64,000 bases of DNA from Arenibacter sp040216555 (GTDB taxonomy: Bacteria; Bacteroidota; Bacteroidia; Flavobacteriales; Flavobacteriaceae). This document shows positions 42,944 through 52,299 of the stretch, one piece after another. Within the stretch, counting starts at the first letter, position 1. Every line of letters begins with the position of its first letter. The notes under the pieces were generated by a model. That model did no database searches and was not told the origin of the DNA. It saw only the letters and a program-made list of their open reading frames with translations. Location of the stretch: assembly GCA_040216555.1 (NCBI GenBank), contig JAVJOW010000038.1, positions 310,001-374,000 of the forward strand, in the 5' to 3' direction. The translations under genes were made by a program, and so were the position numbers.

Positions 42944-45205
42944 TTAAAGATTTATCCAATAGGTAAGTTTAAATACCAAAGCCCTATTCTTGCTCGTAAA
43001 ATTGGAAGGAAAATAATTTTCGGTATAAACAATATAGAAATCGGAAGCCGGTTTATATCGCCATTGAAACCTGGCATTCAAATTCATGTTGTCCGTTAAA
43101 TTATTGTACTGGTAATAACCCGTAAAGAACAGCTTATCCGTAAAGGTAACATCCAGCTTTGGTCCTAGTAGAAATAACTCTGCTTCACCATAATCTTCAT
43201 CTAATTTAAGATTATTATAGTCAAAACGCATGGCAATATTTACGTATGGTTGAAAGCGCATATCCAGCTGCCCCGATATATTTAGATTGGTGCCATTGTA
43301 AAATCCACCATAAGTGGAATTTAATAGGAAATTCATTTTCTTGACCGTGTTACTTTGATAGGAAGCAGAAATAGTGTTCCAACGATATTCCTCTCCCTCT
43401 AAAAATTTTCTGGATTCCCCATCGTTCACAGGATTGAAATCAAAGGTCAATTGTTGAAAAATATGGGCTAAATCGAAGGTTAGGTTTGCAGAATTTTTAA
43501 AATCGAATACATAACCTATGGCAAATTCCCTATCTACCAAATTACCGTTGGGTAAATAGGTGTCATTTATTTTGGCCTGGGGCCCTGAATAAAGCAAACT
43601 GTTGTTTTCTGGGTAAATTTTGTAGGCTACTTCCGAATAATAGCCCATTTGTCCAGGATAGACCATACTGCCGGGGACATAACCAACTTCGGCATTAAAG
43701 TTCTTATCTACAAAGAAGGTTCCCAAATTAGCCAAAAGACTGCGGTCCGAATACTGAAAGAAGGCCGAACCGGACATGGTCTTAGCTTTGTTTCTATTGT
43801 CGAAGGATTGGGCCAGGAATGAACTGTGGTACCACCTATTATCCTTGCTTCTCAGCACTAAATCGGCATCAAGGACCCTATTATAAGTGTTTGGTTTAAT
43901 ACGATCTTCCAAGGTTGGTCTGCCAAAAATACTGGGGTGGTAATATTTCAGGGAATCACTTTCGGTAACTCCCAAACTTTCTTTGTTCACAAAGGTCATG
44001 GAAAAACTGGATTGTTCGTGAAACATTCTTTGAACCGTGGCCACGGTATAGTTTTGGGCAGGTAATCCCAATTCCAACATTTTCTTTGTGTGCATATTCA
44101 TGACCCCTAAGCGCCATTTTTCGTTTATAGTTCCACTAAGTCTAGCCCCGTACATAATAGGTACTTTTTGGGAAATTCCGGCGGAATCTTGGATAATGCC
44201 GATGCGTCTGGAGAAAAAAGGTCTGGCCGAATCAAAACCGGCATTGTCAAAGAGGTCGCTATTTTCAAGAAAAAATTGTCGTCTTTCCGGGAACCTAAAT
44301 TCGAACCTTGATAAATTTAGTATTTGCTCATCAACTTCTATTTGGGAGAAATCGGGATTCACCGTAAGGTCTAAATTCATGGAAGGGCTGATGCTTACTT
44401 TGGCATCAAATCCAGTCTGTAGTTCTGTTGAGGAATCTTTTGGGTCTACCTCTCTATCTTCGAAGGCACCTCCAGAAATATAAGGAATAAGAGAAATATT
44501 GGAACTGGCCTTGGGAATAGGACCCTCCCAAACAAGCTGGCCCGCATAGGCAAAGGTACCGGTATAGAATTGTCTGGGTGTGCGCACCCAGGCAGACTTT
44601 ATATTCCGTTTTTTATCCAGTCGATCAAAAGTAACATTCCATTCTTTTACATCACTTTTGTATTTAAAACTCTTAAACGGGATTGCCAATTCGGCAATCC
44701 ACTTGTCCTCGTATCTAACTACCTTGGAGTACCACTTATTGTCCCAATATATATTGAAGGCGTTTTCACCATTTCCGCCGCTGGATACCGTTCCCTCTCT
44801 TTGAGCCCCTATAGCAGTTACATTAAAGAAATACCCGTTCAAACGGTCATTGTATGGTCCAAAAATAAAGGAAACATTATCGTTGATGGCGTAATTAAAA
44901 TCCCTTCTAAGGGTACTCACTACATCTGGGGTGTTGTCATCATAACATACAAAGGATACATATAGAAACTCGTCGTTATAAGTCATCCGAGCTTCTGTTT
45001 GAAAGGGGGAGGGCAAGCTATCTACGGGAAAGTTTTGGTACCAATCGTCGGCTACGTCGGCCTCCTTCCAGGCATTTTCATCCAGGACTCCGTCCAGCAC
45101 AATATCGCCATCGAACTTTTTGATCTTCAATTTTGTGCCCGGTAGGTTTTGGGCATAAACAAAAGAAGTTAAAAAAAGTAAGGTCATAGGTAAGCAACAC
45201 TTCAT
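42944..45205 (-). CDS. DUF5916 outer-membrane protein with CBM9-like domain
   Basis: A 753-residue exported protein with signal peptide (MKCCLPMTLLFLTSFVYAQ). The N-terminal domain (about 30-225, DGVLDENAWKEADVADDW) is a CBM9-type carbohydrate-binding fold; the rest is DUF5916, probably an outer-membrane beta-barrel (SFDAKVSISPSMNLDLTVNPDFSQIEVDEQ-type block near residue 260, amphipathic strands to the end, terminal VFKLTYWINL). Often found near polysaccharide use genes but also standalone. It converges with the ACAD-like gene and is followed by a long intergenic region upstream. Confidence 0.85.
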   Translation of the reverse strand: MKCCLPMTLLFLTSFVYAQNLPGTKLKIKKFDGDIVLDGVLDENAWKEADVADDWYQNFPVDSLPSPFQTEARMTYNDEFLYVSFVCYDDNTPDVVSTLRRDFNYAINDNVSFIFGPYNDRLNGYFFNVTAIGAQREGTVSSGGNGENAFNIYWDNKWYSKVVRYEDKWIAELAIPFKSFKYKSDVKEWNVTFDRLDKKRNIKSAWVRTPRQFYTGTFAYAGQLVWEGPIPKASSNISLIPYISGGAFEDREVDPKDSSTELQTGFDAKVSISPSMNLDLTVNPDFSQIEVDEQILNLSRFEFRFPERRQFFLENSDLFDNAGFDSARPFFSRRIGIIQDSAGISQKVPIMYGARLSGTINEKWRLGVMNMHTKKMLELGLPAQNYTVATVQRMFHEQSSFSMTFVNKESLGVTESDSLKYYHPSIFGRPTLEDRIKPNTYNRVLDADLVLRSKDNRWYHSSFLAQSFDNRNKAKTMSGSAFFQYSDRSLLANLGTFFVDKNFNAEVGYVPGSMVYPGQMGYYSEVAYKIYPENNSLLYSGPQAKINDTYLPNGNLVDREFAIGYVFDFKNSANLTFDLAHIFQQLTFDFNPVNDGESRKFLEGEEYRWNTISASYQSNTVKKMNFLLNSTYGGFYNGTNLNISGQLDMRFQPYVNIAMRFDYNNLKLDEDYGEAELFLLGPKLDVTFTDKLFFTGYYQYNNLTDNMNLNARFQWRYKPASDFYIVYTENYFPSNFTSKNRALVFKLTYWINL

Positions 45206-45702
45206 TTGTTCCCAGTTTTATGGTTGGTTTTTGGTCTATATGACATAAAGATATACTATTTAAGGTTATTATTTCTATAGCAGCCTAATCCAATTTTTAT
45301 TGGAATTACCGTGAGGAAGTTCGGAAATGTATGTGTATTTCAACAGACTATGTGATCTTAATTAGGAGGTATAATCTTAACTGTTCTTTTTCGATTGTGA
45401 CCAATTCTTATTTGGCCTGTGAAATAAATAAAGTTCAAGAGCTGGAAATATTGTTCTGAATCAAGTGTTTGCGTCTGTAATGTTGGCCATGGGTATGATG
45501 TGGCCTAAGGATATATAAACCAATTCCAGAAATTGGGTAATCTATAACTGGTAGATAGGAGTAAAAATTGAAAAAAGATTAAAGGCTTGTTGCCCACTCT
45601 TGGAAGTATAAGAGTATGAAAGATAGTTGTTACTTATTACAAGGTAGTGGAATACATTCCTGCTTTAAAGGCATGTACAAAATACTTGACGTATTAGTTT
45701 TC
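45206..45702. other. Gene-free region
   Basis: No gene with family features on either strand. A small dyad CCAAT-TTTT-ATTGG lies near 45290. The region separates the DUF5916 gene and the light-cluster operon. Confidence 0.4.
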
Positions 45703-45873
45703 TCAATTCTTTTGCAGGGCCACTAGTTCCTCCAGGACTTCCTGCGCTTCTGCATATTTTTCATCGCTTTTAGATCGGTTGATGCTGGAAAGTGTATGCC
45801 ACTCCTTCATAAGTCCATTGTATTTTTCTTGAAGTTTTTCTTCCTTGGATTTGTTTTTGAATATTCCGAACAT
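45703..45873 (-). CDS. Lacal_2735 family small protein
   Basis: A 56-residue protein starting MFGIFKNKSKEEKLQEKYNGLM and ending EELVALQKN. This pattern, a short Phe/Lys start and a single amphipathic helix pair (SSINRSKSDEKYAEAQEVLEEL), is that of the Lacal_2735 family of Flavobacteriia, of unknown function. It starts two bases after the glutathione peroxidase stop codon on the same strand, so it is the last gene of the folE operon. Related genes are often short, basic at the start and acidic at the end. Confidence 0.8.
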   Translation of the reverse strand: MFGIFKNKSKEEKLQEKYNGLMKEWHTLSSINRSKSDEKYAEAQEVLEELVALQKN

Positions 45874-45875
45874 GA

Positions 45876-46418
45876 TTACTTTTTTAAGAATTTAGTTATT
45901 TTAGAACTCATGGGATTGGTGCTGGAAAAGAAATAATCGACCAAATTTCCCTTTTCGTCCACAAGATATTTTTGAAAATTCCATTTTACTGTAGAATTTT
46001 TATGGCCATTTGCAGCTTTGTTAGTAAGCCATCGGTATAAAGGATGTTGGTCTTTTCCTTTAACATCGATTTTTTCTGTTATTATGAATTTTACCCCATA
46101 ATTTACTTCGCAAAATGTTTCGATTTCTGCTGCGGTACCAGGTTCTTGTCCTCCAAATTGATTGCAGGGCAATCCAATAACTACTAAATTGTTTTTGTAG
46201 GAATCCTGGAGTTCCTGTAATTGCTTGTATTGGGGGGTAAAGCCACATTTTGAAGCCACATTTACAAATAGGATATGTTTCCCTTCAAGGTCTTTCAGAT
46301 TTACTGGCTTACCGCTTAGGCTATTGATTTGGATATCATATATGGATTGCTGATCCATATTTTCCTTGGTTTTGGAACTAGTGAATAAGGTTGCGGCAAA
46401 TGTTTTGAAGGGATTCAT
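45876..46418 (-). CDS. Glutathione peroxidase (thioredoxin-type, Cys form)
   Basis: A 180-residue peroxidase reducing lipid or organic peroxides. The catalytic Cys is in VASKCGFTPQYKQL (near residue 58), with Gln in CNQFGGQEPG and Trp in KWNFQKYLVD completing the active tetrad. An N-terminal extension of about 20 residues (MNPFKTFAATLFTSSKTKEN) precedes the usual start; an internal ATG (MDQQSIYDI) is an alternative start. It is in the operon with the SDR upstream (spacing 3 bases) and Lacal_2735 downstream. A role in protection from light-generated peroxide fits the cluster. Confidence 0.92.
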   Translation of the reverse strand: MNPFKTFAATLFTSSKTKENMDQQSIYDIQINSLSGKPVNLKDLEGKHILFVNVASKCGFTPQYKQLQELQDSYKNNLVVIGLPCNQFGGQEPGTAAEIETFCEVNYGVKFIITEKIDVKGKDQHPLYRWLTNKAANGHKNSTVKWNFQKYLVDEKGNLVDYFFSSTNPMSSKITKFLKK

Positions 46419-46421
46419 ATA

Positions 46422-47105
46422 CTATATTTTAAAAGTTACGATTCCATAGTCCATTTCAAATATTTGACCTGAGATCGAGGATGCTTTTCCAGACAAGAGA
46501 AATTCGGCCATTTCCGCTACTTCCTTGGGATCTAGGAATTTCTTTAAAGGATGGCGCTCTTTAATATTTTCGATCATCTTTTCATTGCGTAGAAGCTTTG
46601 AAGCTAATTGGGTATCCGTCACCGTAGGCGCAATGGCATTAATACGTACCTTGGGCGCCAATTCCGCACCAAGGGATTTTACCAAACCTTCCACACCGGA
46701 TTTGGCCGTGGCAATACTGGCGTGGTAAGGCATTCCTAATTTTGCGGCCACAGTGCTAAAAAGTAACACTGAGGGGTGTTGCCCTTTTTTTAAAATCTCC
46801 AAATACTTCTGAATGGTCTTAACGGCACCAATAACATTTATTTCGAAATCTTCCCTAAAGTCTTCTAAACTTAAACGCGCAATCGGTTTTAGATTGATAC
46901 TTCCGGGACAGTAAACTATGGCGTCCAAGGCAGTAATTTCCGGTAAATCGTCCCTAAGGATATCAACATTATAATGTGTTAGGTTGGCGTGGGTATATTC
47001 TGGCACCGACCTACTAAGGTTAATTACTTTATGGGAATCTACCAAATTACCAACAATAGCTTTTCCTATTCCTTTACTGCCCCCTACAATGACTATTGTC
47101 TTCAT
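46422..47105 (-). CDS. SDR family oxidoreductase lacking the catalytic Tyr
   Basis: A 227-residue short-chain dehydrogenase. The coenzyme motif GGSKGIGKAI is at residues 8-17, and the NNAG-equivalent reads YCPGSI near residue 65. The catalytic block, usually Tyr-x3-Lys, reads Ile-Ala-Thr-Ala-Lys in LGMPYHASIATAKSGVEGL (about 138-156), so Tyr is absent; a Tyr four residues earlier does not take its place. Members of this SDR group with the same pattern exist. Substrate unknown. It is in the light-cluster operon between folE and the peroxidase. Confidence 0.85.
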   Translation of the reverse strand: MKTIVIVGGSKGIGKAIVGNLVDSHKVINLSRSVPEYTHANLTHYNVDILRDDLPEITALDAIVYCPGSINLKPIARLSLEDFREDFEINVIGAVKTIQKYLEILKKGQHPSVLLFSTVAAKLGMPYHASIATAKSGVEGLVKSLGAELAPKVRINAIAPTVTDTQLASKLLRNEKMIENIKERHPLKKFLDPKEVAEMAEFLLSGKASSISGQIFEMDYGIVTFKI

Positions 47106-47114
47106 TTCTTTGTA

Positions 47115-47345
47115 TTAAATATTGGTAACCAAATGTTTACCCTTTAACCTTTTTTCTACTTTACGTTTTATCGCAGTCAGGCGTTTCATGATATCCATAA
47201 TCTTATCATCCTTCTTGCTCTTATAAATTTCATTCAGGCCCAAGATTAAGGCTTTTGCTTTTCTGGAAATTTCAATTCTGTCACTTGTTGAAAGTGATCT
47301 TAATTTCCTTTGCTCAAATTCCAATGCTTCGTTGATGAGGTCCAT
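47115..47345 (-). CDS. Small helical protein of unknown function
   Basis: A 76-residue protein, mainly alpha-helical and basic, with repeated Lys/Arg-rich helices (FEQRKLRSLSTSDRIEISRKAKALILGLNEIYK, then MDIMKRLTAIKRKVEKRLKGK). No family recognised. It lies between folE (3 bases away) and the SDR on the same strand and is clearly part of the operon. Confidence 0.7.
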   Translation of the reverse strand: MDLINEALEFEQRKLRSLSTSDRIEISRKAKALILGLNEIYKSKKDDKIMDIMKRLTAIKRKVEKRLKGKHLVTNI

Positions 47346-47348
47346 AAT

Positions 47349-48047
47349 TTAGTCTTTAATGTAGTTTTGCAATTCTGCTATTTTTGATGGAGTATTAAAT
47401 TTTCCTCCATAATAGGAGGTTACTGTTGCGGATGTTTCATCTTTAATGCCCCTTGAAGACACACAAAGGTGTTTGGCATCTATAATGACCGCAACGTCGT
47501 CAGTGCCCAAAATAAGTTTCAAATCCTCTGCGATTTGATTGGTAAGGCGTTCCTGTACCTGTGGCCGTTTGGCGTAGTACTGTACAATTCTATTCAACTT
47601 GGACAAACCTATTACCTTCCCCGAGGAGATATAGGCCACATGTGCTTTCCCAATGATCGGCACAAAATGATGCTCGCAGTTGGAATAAAAGGTAATGTTC
47701 TTTTCAACCAACATTTGATTGTACTGATATTTATTGTCGAATAATGCTATTTTTGGTTTGTTTGCCGGATTTAAACCCGAGAAAATCTCGTCGATGTACA
47801 TCTTGGCCACCCGCTCTGGAGTACCTTTCAGGGAATCATCTGTTAGGTCCAATCCCATGACATCCATAATTTCCTCAAACAAGAGGGCAATACGTTGCTT
47901 TTTCTCTGTGTCAGACAGTTTAAATGCATCAGGTTTCATTGGGGTTTCCAAACCTGTATAAAGATGGTCGTCGCCAATATCCTCATGGGTAAACCCATTT
48001 AATTTATGTCCGTTTTTTTTGTTTAGGGTTAAGGTATCTGTATTCAT
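47349..48047 (-). CDS. folE: GTP cyclohydrolase I
   Basis: Makes dihydroneopterin triphosphate from GTP, the first step to folates and tetrahydropterins. The protein has 232 residues; zinc ligands are Cys and His in YSNCEHHFVPIIG (about 122-134) and Cys in KHLCVSSRGIKDETSAT (about 193-209). The N-terminal extension of about 40 residues is common in the phylum. It is inside the light-cluster operon. Photolyases use a folate antenna (MTHF), which would explain linkage of folE to light control, though no photolyase is in the window. Confidence 0.96.
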   Translation of the reverse strand: MNTDTLTLNKKNGHKLNGFTHEDIGDDHLYTGLETPMKPDAFKLSDTEKKQRIALLFEEIMDVMGLDLTDDSLKGTPERVAKMYIDEIFSGLNPANKPKIALFDNKYQYNQMLVEKNITFYSNCEHHFVPIIGKAHVAYISSGKVIGLSKLNRIVQYYAKRPQVQERLTNQIAEDLKLILGTDDVAVIIDAKHLCVSSRGIKDETSATVTSYYGGKFNTPSKIAELQNYIKD

Positions 48048-48101
48048 ATTATCTTTTTAGTGTGCTGTACTTATGAACTCATCCCATAAGTCAAAGCAAC
48101 G

Positions 48102-48374
48102 TTATCGTTTTGAAATTGAGTTATTTGTAATCTGTTTTTGTCTAGAACATTTAAAGCGACCTTGTTCAAACGTTCTCAATTTTTGATGTTTGGTAGCGCG
48201 TCCTTTAACACGTTGGCGCCACATTTTAAAACTACTTGGTTTTATCTCCCGTCGCATGAGCTTGATAACTTCTTGTTCCGGTATCGAAAACTGATAGGTT
48301 ATGGCTTCAAAAGGAGTTCTGTCTTCCCAGGCCATTTCAATAATTCGGTCAATATCCCTTTCGTTAAAACTCAT
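48102..48374 (-). CDS. TIGR03643 family protein (DUF2805)
   Basis: A 90-residue protein of the TIGR03643 family. The family core FNERDIDRIIEMAWEDRTPFEAITYQFSIPEQEVIKLMR (residues 3-41), followed by MRREIKPSSFKMWRQRVKGRATKHQ, is present in full. The helical layout with a basic C-terminal half looks like a nucleic-acid binder. The family is commonly found next to photolyase or cryptochrome genes, but its function is unknown. It overlaps the upstream gene by four bases (ATGA). Confidence 0.88.
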   Translation of the reverse strand: MSFNERDIDRIIEMAWEDRTPFEAITYQFSIPEQEVIKLMRREIKPSSFKMWRQRVKGRATKHQKLRTFEQGRFKCSRQKQITNNSISKR

Positions 48375-48811
48375 TTAAAATTTAAAAAATCATATTTCGA
48401 CTCGTATCTCGCTTTATATTTCAGCAACTTATGAAGGAAAGATTTACTGCTTTTAAAGGCCTCATCTTTTCTGAATCTAATAAATCGTCCTTGGGCATAT
48501 AGACTGCTATAGTCACCTTTATACATGACCAATTGATAATAGGGAATAACCCAAGTGAAATTGCTAAATCCTTTAATTATTCTCACCAGTATTCCCAGCG
48601 GACGTAATTCTATATTGGCATAAGTAGCATCAAAAGTGCTGTTGAGATAATCCTTCATATTGGCACTTGATTCCTCTATAATCATTCTCTTAGAAACAGT
48701 TCCTTTCAGTTTTATGGTTTTTATAAAATTGAAAGGTTTCCCAACTAGATCGTTTATTAGGAGGGAAATATCTTTATTATTATGCGAGGTTTCTAATATC
48801 ATCTTATTCAA
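48371..48811 (-). CDS. Hypothetical flavobacterial protein, first gene of the folE operon
   Basis: A 146-residue protein of unknown function. Visible parts: a short polar N-terminus, a strand-rich middle (FNFIKTIKLKGTVSKRMIIEE, LRPLGILVRIIKGFSNFTWVIPYYQLVMY) and a basic C-terminal helix (SSKSFLHKLLKYKARYESKYD). The hydrophobic Ile/Trp stretch could touch a membrane. It is first in the transcript, 10 bases after an exact TAACTTTG -7 element and directly behind the dyad TGTTTAA-N16-TTAAACA. Confidence 0.72.
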   Translation of the reverse strand: MNKMILETSHNNKDISLLINDLVGKPFNFIKTIKLKGTVSKRMIIEESSANMKDYLNSTFDATYANIELRPLGILVRIIKGFSNFTWVIPYYQLVMYKGDYSSLYAQGRFIRFRKDEAFKSSKSFLHKLLKYKARYESKYDFLNFK

Positions 48812-48821
48812 GCACTATAAT

Positions 48822-48864
48822 CAAAGTTACAAAATGTTTAAGAGTTTTTAAAATAAGTTAAACA
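48822..48864 (-). promoter_or_regulatory. Promoter and activator-type dyad of the folE operon
   Basis: Minus strand: TGTTTAA, 16 bases, TTAAACA, then TTTTG and TAACTTTG (exact TAnnTTTG) at 48822-48829; dyad halves at 48858-48864 and 48835-48841. The block TTAAACATTTTGTA is identical in the tetR promoter (30 of 43 bases identical over the whole site). The dyad covers the -33 region, where a TTG is missing, as expected for a promoter needing an activator such as MerR. Confidence 0.7.
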
Positions 48865-48918
48865 GTTTTGGATTCTATTTTCTTATGATGGTATAGGCTA
48901 TCACTATTTAAAGGAGTT

Positions 48919-50343
48919 TTAATTGGTTGACAATTTATTGATGAGCCCATTGAAGATTAATCCATGAAATGGATAGACGCTGTACCAGTACAAACGGCCG
49001 GCAAGTCCACGGGGCCTAAAGGTGGCAGTTTGTTTTAAAAGTCCATTTTCAATTTTAAATTCGAGCCAAGCTTCCCCTGGTAATTTCATTTCTGCGTATA
49101 ACAAAAGTTTCTTTTCTTTCTTATCGCTGAAAATAACCCTCCAAAAATCCAGGGCGTCCCCGGCATCCAACTCGGAAACATGGGTTCGTCCCCTACGTAG
49201 TCCAATACCGCCTAACATTTTGTCCAGATATCCTCTTGTTTTCCAGAGAAAATTTCCGTAATACCAACCTGTGGTTCCGCCTATTGACCAAATTTTGTTG
49301 ATGGTGGCCTGCTCATTTTGAACTTTTCGTTCTTTGTAATCTTTAAAACATCCAAATTGGGGAACATTGATGTATTTGTGCAGGTTATTCTTTAAGTGTC
49401 CGCTGCTCACCATGGAATCCTTCCAACTGGATACAATACTGTTTTGTTCAATTTTTTCGAAGGCCAATTGTACGGCCTCTTTATAGGTTATAGGGTGTAA
49501 GTCCAAGAGTTCATTGATATTGCTGGGTTTTCCTACAATTTGTACACCCATGCTATCCACTAATGTTGTTGCCAATTTGTAGGAGGTGGAGGTTACAAAA
49601 TACAGCCAATACGAAGAGAGTTTTGGAGTCATGACCGGTACCGTTACAATATACCGCTTTAACCCCCTTATTTGAGCAAATTCCAGGAGCATTTGCTTAT
49701 AGGTCAAAATTTCTGGCCCAAAAATGTCATATGAGGTGTTAAAAAGCTCTTTCCTTCCTTTAGCCCGTGATAAGAAAGCCAATACATCCCTTACTGCCAA
49801 GGGTTGAGTTTTGGTATTAAGCCATTTTGGCGCTACCATTATGGGTAGTTTTTCGACCAGGTCCCTTATGATCTCAAAGGATGAACTTCCCGATCCAACT
49901 ATGATACCTGCCTTAAAAACGGTAAGTCCGTAGGAATCCGAGGCCAAAATTTCTTCCACATTTTTTCTGGACTGTAAATGTTTGGAAAGCTGCTCTTCGT
50001 TTGTAATGCCGCTTAAATAAATAACTTGCTTAAGATTGGTAGTGGAGAAATAGGCTTTGAAATTGGTTGCACATGCAGCTTCCAAGCGTTCAAAATTGTT
50101 AGAAGAGTTAGACATGGAGTGAATTAAATAATAAGCCACATCAATATCTTTAGGTATGCCTTTAAGAGTTTCAGGTTTTAAAAAATCGGCCTCGATTATA
50201 CTGATATTTTCATCATCAAGATAATTTTTATCAGCTCTTAATGTATCCCTTACAGCACAGACCACATGATGACCTTCGTTGGTTAATATTGGAATCAATC
50301 TTTTTCCAATATAGCCTGTTGCACCTGTAACGAGAATTTTCAT
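48919..50343 (-). CDS. NmrA-like SDR with C-terminal DUF2867 domain
   Basis: A 474-residue protein. The N-terminal Rossmann domain (about 1-290) has GATGYIGKRLI at residues 7-17 and resembles atypical SDRs that bind NAD(P) or quinone-like ligands. The C-terminal DUF2867 domain (about 310-474) contains GGTTGWYYGNFLWKTRG and GDALDFWRVIF. The fusion is the normal form of the family. It begins 1 base after the flavin reductase stop on the same strand. Function unknown; common near light-related genes in the phylum. Confidence 0.87.
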   Translation of the reverse strand: MKILVTGATGYIGKRLIPILTNEGHHVVCAVRDTLRADKNYLDDENISIIEADFLKPETLKGIPKDIDVAYYLIHSMSNSSNNFERLEAACATNFKAYFSTTNLKQVIYLSGITNEEQLSKHLQSRKNVEEILASDSYGLTVFKAGIIVGSGSSSFEIIRDLVEKLPIMVAPKWLNTKTQPLAVRDVLAFLSRAKGRKELFNTSYDIFGPEILTYKQMLLEFAQIRGLKRYIVTVPVMTPKLSSYWLYFVTSTSYKLATTLVDSMGVQIVGKPSNINELLDLHPITYKEAVQLAFEKIEQNSIVSSWKDSMVSSGHLKNNLHKYINVPQFGCFKDYKERKVQNEQATINKIWSIGGTTGWYYGNFLWKTRGYLDKMLGGIGLRRGRTHVSELDAGDALDFWRVIFSDKKEKKLLLYAEMKLPGEAWLEFKIENGLLKQTATFRPRGLAGRLYWYSVYPFHGLIFNGLINKLSTN

Positions 50344-50344
50344 T

Positions 50345-50980
50345 TTAAACTGTGTTATGAATTATTTTTTTTGGTCTTTGGTAGGCTAAACGAGTCTTTA
50401 ATTTTGGAATGGCATAACCATCAAGTCCGTTAATTGCAGCAATATTAGCTTCCGATAAGTTAATGAAACCATCTTGCTGAAGCAAATTTCCTTCCACGTA
50501 AAGATCTTTGATTTCTCCTATCATTAGTATGGTATTGTTTGCTTTAATGGGATATTCTTCAATATAGGCCATGGCCATTTTAATGGGAGATGCCCTTACA
50601 AAAGGAGCCGGAAAACCATTTTGGTAATCTTCCTCCAAATTTGTGAAATCAAATTCTGAAAGGTTTGCATCGTATTTGGCAGAGGTATGGTGAGCATCCT
50701 CGAACAGGGATTCGTTAATGTGATTCAAGGTAAAGGTGCCGGTTGCTTTAATATTTTCATAGGTATTTCTGACAACGGTGGTAGGCCTAAAAATAAGTCC
50801 CAATTGGCCGGGATTTGAACCAATATGTGTGACCGAACTAAACACAGCTACGTTGGAAATACCATTGGATGACTTGGTGCCGACCAGATTCGCGGATTTG
50901 TATCCAGAACAGCTATTGATTAAGTTGATCCTATATAGATGATGCATTTCCTGAAAATCACGTTGGCTAAAATGTGGCAT
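50345..50980 (-). CDS. Flavin reductase-like FMN-binding protein
   Basis: A 211-residue split-barrel protein of the flavin reductase family. FMN-site features are NGISNVAVFSSVTHIGSNPGQLGLIFRP (about 36-63) and TGTFTLNHI near residue 83. These proteins reduce flavin or use bound flavin to reduce small molecules. Its stop-start overlap with the ABC1 kinase gene (one base) and close spacing to the SDR make one operon. A link to light-sensitive flavin chemistry is inferred only from the cluster. Confidence 0.85.
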   Translation of the reverse strand: MPHFSQRDFQEMHHLYRINLINSCSGYKSANLVGTKSSNGISNVAVFSSVTHIGSNPGQLGLIFRPTTVVRNTYENIKATGTFTLNHINESLFEDAHHTSAKYDANLSEFDFTNLEEDYQNGFPAPFVRASPIKMAMAYIEEYPIKANNTILMIGEIKDLYVEGNLLQQDGFINLSEANIAAINGLDGYAIPKLKTRLAYQRPKKIIHNTV

Positions 50981-52290
50981 TACAAACGATTAAAATTATT
51001 GATCTTAATGTTGTTGGCTTTTAAATCGAACATAAGATTGTATAGGCCAAAAAAGGTCCTATTGATATAGATAAAATGTTTGGAACCCCTGTTACCGTTC
51101 ATTTTGCGCAGTTCGGTGCTCTTGGAGTATCGCTGCCCCAATTCTGTGATTTTTCCAAAGAATCCACCATTTGAAAAGTCGAAGGTTTCCACTTGAAACG
51201 GTTGGGTGAAAAGGCTTAACAATTCATGGAACATCTCCGTGAAGAATTCTGCTTCCTCTGGGGAATCGTCTTCACGTAAAATCTCCAGTTCGTATAATTT
51301 GGAAACGAAGAATTTCTGGTCGTTAATATTTTCTGGTTTGGCCAATTCAAAATAGGGAACGTAGAATTCATTGGGAATAATTTTCATACAGCCAAAATCC
51401 AGGGCAATCAATTTACCTTCCTTGGACACCAGGAAATTTCCGGGATGTGGGTCTGCATGTACTTTTCTCAGAGTATGCATTTGAAACATATAAAAATCCC
51501 ATAACGCCTGCCCAAGCTTATTGGCTTTTTCTTGATCGGTATTGTATGCCGTAAATTCCGAAAGGTGTTCACCTTGCATATAGTCCATGGTAATAATTCG
51601 ATCAGAGGACAATTCTTCGTAATATTGAGGAAACAAAAGGTTGGGAATGCGTGAGCAGGCTTTTGCAATTTCCTTGCTCTGTTCCATTTCCAACACATAA
51701 TTTGTTTCCTCTATTAACTTTCCTTCAACTTCCCTAAAATACTTGTCCGAATCTTTACCTTTAATGTTAAACATTTTAATTGCAATGGGTTTAACAAGGG
51801 CAAGGTCGGAGGCTATACTCTCGGCAACTCCAGGATATTGGATTTTCACAGCAAGTTTTTTCCCATATTTTGCTGCCTCATGGACTTGTCCAATACTGGC
51901 AGCGTTGACTGAAGTTGTGTTGAAGGAATCAAATAATTCATTGGGCAGTTTGCCAAAATAATTTTTAAAAGTTTTAATTACCAGAGGAGGTGATAAAGGG
52001 GGAACTGAAAATTGGGCCAAAGAAAATTTTTCCACATACGCTTGGGGCATTATGCTTTTTTCCATGCTCAACATTTGAGCTACTTTTAAAGCACTGCCTT
52101 TAAGTTGTTTAAGGCTGTCATATATGTCTTCGGCATTGTTCTCATTGAGCCGTGATCTTGCCTCCAGCTCTGTTTTTGTTAATTTATCGCCATAATATTT
52201 TAGATAGTTAACTCCAACTCTGGCGCCCGTGGACACTAATTTTGAGGCACGATGTATTTTAGAAACAGGTATATTGTCTATTGTCTTCAT
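50980..52290 (-). CDS. ABC1/AarF/UbiB-type atypical kinase
   Basis: A 436-residue member of the ABC1 family of protein-kinase-like ATPases linked to quinone and lipid metabolism. Family blocks are KGSALKVAQMLSME (about 63-76; the usual KxGQ reads KVAQ), AASIGQVHEAAKYGKKLAVKIQYPG (about 129-153), the catalytic HADPHPGNFLV (about 277-287) and metal-binding LIALDFGCMK. No C-terminal membrane helices are evident, unlike UbiB. In the operon with tetR (10 bases upstream) and the flavin reductase. Confidence 0.92.
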   Translation of the reverse strand: MKTIDNIPVSKIHRASKLVSTGARVGVNYLKYYGDKLTKTELEARSRLNENNAEDIYDSLKQLKGSALKVAQMLSMEKSIMPQAYVEKFSLAQFSVPPLSPPLVIKTFKNYFGKLPNELFDSFNTTSVNAASIGQVHEAAKYGKKLAVKIQYPGVAESIASDLALVKPIAIKMFNIKGKDSDKYFREVEGKLIEETNYVLEMEQSKEIAKACSRIPNLLFPQYYEELSSDRIITMDYMQGEHLSEFTAYNTDQEKANKLGQALWDFYMFQMHTLRKVHADPHPGNFLVSKEGKLIALDFGCMKIIPNEFYVPYFELAKPENINDQKFFVSKLYELEILREDDSPEEAEFFTEMFHELLSLFTQPFQVETFDFSNGGFFGKITELGQRYSKSTELRKMNGNRGSKHFIYINRTFFGLYNLMFDLKANNIKINNFNRL

Positions 52291-52299
52291 CCAGTTTTT

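Noticed and set aside
47115..47345. Small basic protein as a nucleoid or DNA-binding factor
   Set aside because: Only Lys/Arg content supports this; no recognisable DNA-binding motif.
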